A stretch of 16,504 nucleotides of DNA, from the NCBI GenBank assembly GCA_021793335.1, contig JAJYSW010000051.1, forward strand, positions 1 through 16,504, read 5' to 3'. Source of the stretch: Actinomycetes bacterium (GTDB taxonomy: Bacteria; Actinomycetota; Actinomycetes; Mycobacteriales; Micromonosporaceae). The notes beneath the pieces are model-generated. The model saw nothing but the letters and a program-made list of their open reading frames with translations, was not told the origin of the DNA and did not search any database. Below are positions 14,381 through 16,504 of the stretch, in pieces. The position numbers and the translations under genes were made by a program. Position 1 is the stretch's first letter. Every line of letters begins with the position of its first letter.

Positions 14381-15408
14381 ACGCCTCCCGCGGCGTGACC
14401 ATCGCCGACGTGGCGGCACGCGCCGGCGTCGCCGCGAGCACCGTCTCGTACGTGCTGAGCGGCAAGCGGTCGATCTCGCCCGCGACCGCCCAGCGCGTCA
14501 TGGACGCGGTGGCCGAGCTCGGCTACCACCCGCATGCCGGAGCCCGTTCGCTCGCCTCGCGCCGTGCCGGCGTCATCGCCATGATGCTGCCGCTGCGCGA
14601 CGGCATGCACCTGCCGGTGCTGATGCAGTTCGCCTCGGGCGCGGTCACCGAGGCGCGCCGTCACGACCAGGACGTGCTGCTCATGACCGCCGACGAGGGA
14701 CCGGCCGGGCTCGCGCGAGTGGCCGCCTCCTCGATCGTCGACGGGCTCATCCTCATGGACGTCGAGGTCCGGGACCCGCGCGTGGAGGCCGTGCGCCGCC
14801 TCGGACTGCCGAGCGTGCTCATCGGCTTCCCCGCCGACGCGGCCGGTTTGACGTGCGTCGACCTCGACTTCACCGCCGCGGGCAGGGCGTGCGCGGACTA
14901 CCTGGCCGAGCGCGGCTGCCGCGACATCGCGCTCCTGGGAGCCTCGGAGGCCGTCTATGAGCGGCGCACCGGCTTCGCCGAGCGCGTCCGCGGCGGCTTC
15001 CTCGACCACCGCGAGGACCGCGGGCGAGCGGAGACCGGGCCGGTGCGCCGCTTCGCGGGCTCGGCCGTGGCCGTGCCCTGCCCCGATGACCCGGTATCAG
15101 TGCAGCGCACGGTGAAGGAGCTGCTGACCGCCCGGCCTGAGTTGACGGGCCTGGCCGTTCACAACGAGCCGGCCGTCCCGCACGTCATGCACGCGTTGGC
15201 CGACGCCGGGAAGTTGGTGGGGGAGGACTTCCACGTCGTCGTCATCGGCCCCGACGAGGTCGGTGAGCGCGTCCACCCGAGGCTCCCTTCGGTGCTGGTC
15301 CCGGCCGAGCGGCTCGCCGAGATCGCCGTGGGGCATCTGATGCGCAAGCTCGACGGGGACGACGTCCCGGAATCAACTCTCGTCGAGCCTCGGCTGACGA
15401 CGCGCTGA
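14377..15408 (+). CDS. LacI-family transcriptional repressor
   Basis: A 343-residue sugar-responsive repressor. Residues 8-28 form the helix-turn-helix (TIADVAARAGVAASTVSYVLSG), followed by the hinge region GARSLASRRAG (about 54-64) and a periplasmic-binding-protein-like effector domain with GLILMDVEVRDPRVEAVRRLG, CVDLDFTAAGRACADYLAERG and the ending PESTLVEPRLTTR. The GTG start overlaps the GH3 stop (GTGA, 14377-14380) and GGAAGG precedes it, so the two genes are translationally coupled. It is expected to bind the twin palindromes in front of the GH3 gene and so repress both the enzyme and itself until a released sugar binds. The inducer cannot be inferred. Confidence 0.94.
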   Translation: MNASRGVTIADVAARAGVAASTVSYVLSGKRSISPATAQRVMDAVAELGYHPHAGARSLASRRAGVIAMMLPLRDGMHLPVLMQFASGAVTEARRHDQDVLLMTADEGPAGLARVAASSIVDGLILMDVEVRDPRVEAVRRLGLPSVLIGFPADAAGLTCVDLDFTAAGRACADYLAERGCRDIALLGASEAVYERRTGFAERVRGGFLDHREDRGRAETGPVRRFAGSAVAVPCPDDPVSVQRTVKELLTARPELTGLAVHNEPAVPHVMHALADAGKLVGEDFHVVVIGPDEVGERVHPRLPSVLVPAERLAEIAVGHLMRKLDGDDVPESTLVEPRLTTR

Positions 15409-15412
15409 ACGC

Positions 15413-15454
15413 GACGAGGCGGCCCCGGAGCATCCGCTCCGGGGCCGCCTCGTC
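15413..15454. terminator. 19-bp perfect hairpin, bidirectional terminator
   Basis: The arm 15413-15431 (GACGAGGCGG...GGAGC) is exactly complementary to 15436-15454, with a 4-nt loop ATCC. It lies 5 nt after the LacI gene stop and 24 nt beyond the stop of the convergent peptidase gene, so it can end both transcripts. No strong U-tract is present on either side. Confidence 0.8.
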
Positions 15455-15477
15455 CTCGGTCGGTTCGTGTCGCCGTC

Positions 15478-16299
15478 TCAGTCGAGGTCGACGCCGTGGT
15501 CGCCCAGCCACTTGTACGGGTCGACCTGCTGGCCGTTGATGCGGACCTCGAAGTGCAGGTGTGGGCCGGTCGAGTTGCCGGTGTTCCCCGTCAGGGACAG
15601 GTGGTCGCCCTGCTCGACCTCGTCGCCGACGCTGACGAGGACCTCGCTGGCGTGCCCGTAGGCGGTCTCGATGCCGTCGCCGTGGTCGACCACGACGAGG
15701 TGGCCGTAACCGTCCATCCACCCCGCGTAGGTCACCGTGCCGTCGCCGATGGCCCAGATCGGGTCGTCGTACCAGTTCGCGAAGTCCATGCCCGCGTGGA
15801 GTCGGCCCCAGCGCTCACCGTAGTGCGACGTGATGCGGTCGTCGGACGGAGCGATCCAGTCCGGCTTCGCCGCCTCGGCCGCCGCGGCGGCCTCGGCTTC
15901 GGCTTCCGCCTGTGCCGCGGCCTCGGCGGCTTCGGCCTGCGCCTGGGCCTCGGCTTCATCGAGCGCCTGCTTCTCGGCCACGGCGACCTCGGCGAGCTCG
16001 ATCGCCGAGGTCGCCGTGCCGCGCTGGGCCGCGATCTCGTCGAGCACGGTGTCGACCGGCCAGCCGGACTGGACGAGGTCGAGCGGTTCGGCGGCGACCC
16101 GTTCGGCCTTGGCCTGGGCGCTCTCGTCGGTCACGGTCGCCAATGCCGATCCGGCGACCAGCGCGGTGAGCAGCCCGGCGACCACGAAGTGGCGGGTGTG
16201 GGCCTCACGGCGGATACGGTGCAGCAGTCGCACGGCGCGAAGGCGAAGGTTCGACGGTTCGCGCTCGGGGTGCTCATCAGAGTGATCGTGTGTGCTCAT
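15478..16299 (-). CDS. M23 (LytM-type) metallopeptidase, membrane-anchored
   Basis: A 273-residue cell-wall peptidase or regulator of one. A short cytoplasmic basic segment precedes one membrane helix (HFVVAGLLTALVAGSALATV, about 37-56). A Glu/Ala-rich low-complexity, probably coiled-coil, linker runs from about 101 to 144. The LytM domain follows: ITSHYGERWGRLHAGMDF gives zinc ligands His168 and Asp172, and GHAS (His216) and HLHFEV (His247, His249) complete the active site. All catalytic residues are present, so it should be an active endopeptidase acting on peptidoglycan cross-bridges outside the membrane. The only plausible start, ATG at 16299, has no Shine-Dalgarno; its upstream sequence is pyrimidine-rich. 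It is monocistronic as far as can be seen and convergent with the LacI gene. Confidence 0.92.
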   Translation of the reverse strand: MSTHDHSDEHPEREPSNLRLRAVRLLHRIRREAHTRHFVVAGLLTALVAGSALATVTDESAQAKAERVAAEPLDLVQSGWPVDTVLDEIAAQRGTATSAIELAEVAVAEKQALDEAEAQAQAEAAEAAAQAEAEAEAAAAAEAAKPDWIAPSDDRITSHYGERWGRLHAGMDFANWYDDPIWAIGDGTVTYAGWMDGYGHLVVVDHGDGIETAYGHASEVLVSVGDEVEQGDHLSLTGNTGNSTGPHLHFEVRINGQQVDPYKWLGDHGVDLD

Positions 16300-16417
16300 A
16301 GCGCGAGGAAAGCTACCCGGCTCGACCCGGACATAAGGCCCATGACCAGGCGATACAACGCCCTAAGTGGTCCTCTTTCACGGCTTTTCGGACTTCTCGG
16401 TCCGCGGCGCTTCCTAC

Positions 16418-16442
16418 GAACGGACGAAGTGGAATACGTTCC
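16418..16442 (-). promoter_or_regulatory. Possible ECF-sigma promoter of the M23 peptidase gene
   Basis: On the minus strand GGAAC (16438-16442) is followed after 16 nt by GTTC (16418-16421), matching the GGAAC-N16-18-GTT pattern of SigE/SigH-like ECF sigma factors. It would start transcription about 110 nt before the peptidase ATG. The motif is short and could be chance. Confidence 0.3.
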
Positions 16443-16504
16443 GTATCCATTTGCATGCACATTGTGTTGTAGGCGATATCGGGATGACCGTGACGTAGAT
16501 CGGA

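Noticed and set aside
11414..14419. Minus-strand open frame of about 1000 codons antisense to the GH3 gene
   Set aside because: Gly/Val/Asp-rich translation with no domain, exactly mirroring the GH3 coding frame. A composition artefact.
16300..16504. A c-di-AMP (ydaO-type) riboswitch before the M23 peptidase
   Set aside because: Such riboswitches precede cell-wall hydrolase genes in actinobacteria, but I could not find the conserved helices and loop sequences in this leader. A covariance-model search would decide.

Overview
The window is high-GC DNA (roughly 70% G+C by eye) with GTG starts, GTGA/ATGA operon overlaps, a twin-arginine lipoprotein, a SARP-type regulator and an M23 peptidase. 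Together these point to a chromosome of an Actinomycetota bacterium. The gene mix would suit a soil actinomycete (Streptomyces-, Glycomyces- or Stackebrandtia-like), but I cannot place it to genus. I see no mobile element, CRISPR array, tRNA or rRNA.

Region 1 (1-1250): an Imm1-type immunity gene without a visible toxin reads left. It shares a long divergent regulatory region with the next gene. That region holds a 35-bp nested dyad and two leader hairpins. Region 2 (1251-5990): a large SARP/AfsR-like regulator (BTAD + NB-ARC ATPase + TPR-like repeats) converges, with an 11-nt overlap, on a DrrA/DrrB-type ABC drug exporter operon. In front of drrA lie four GTGCAAG-type heptamers at exact 11-bp spacing. 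This is the layout of a SARP binding site and very close to the one I recall for the SARP-LAL regulator PimR. The most economical reading is a self-contained regulator/exporter module.

Region 3 (6001-11355): a CUT1 sugar importer operon (Tat-type lipoprotein binding protein, then LplB-like and LplC-like permeases, no ATPase) is transcribed leftward from a promoter overlapped by a 25-bp XylR-like ROK operator. The divergent gene encodes a ROK repressor that has lost the family's zinc-binding motif. Region 4 (11384-15454): a glycoside hydrolase family 3 enzyme with an inserted fascin-like beta-trefoil and a C-terminal CBM6-like domain is translationally coupled to a LacI-family repressor. Two near-identical palindromes with the core TCGAAGCGCTTCGA lie between the promoter and the start codon, so the operon is probably autoregulated. 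Importer and hydrolase would act in sequence (uptake, then cytoplasmic hydrolysis), but they carry different operators and so would respond to separate signals.

Region 5 (15455-16504): a membrane-anchored M23 (LytM-type) peptidase reads left, with a possible ECF-sigma promoter upstream. A 19-bp perfect hairpin separates it from the LacI gene.

The most notable observations are the 11-bp-phased repeat array and matching GTGCAA dyad around the SARP/exporter module, the unusual domain make-up of the GH3 enzyme, and the paired operators of the two sugar loci.
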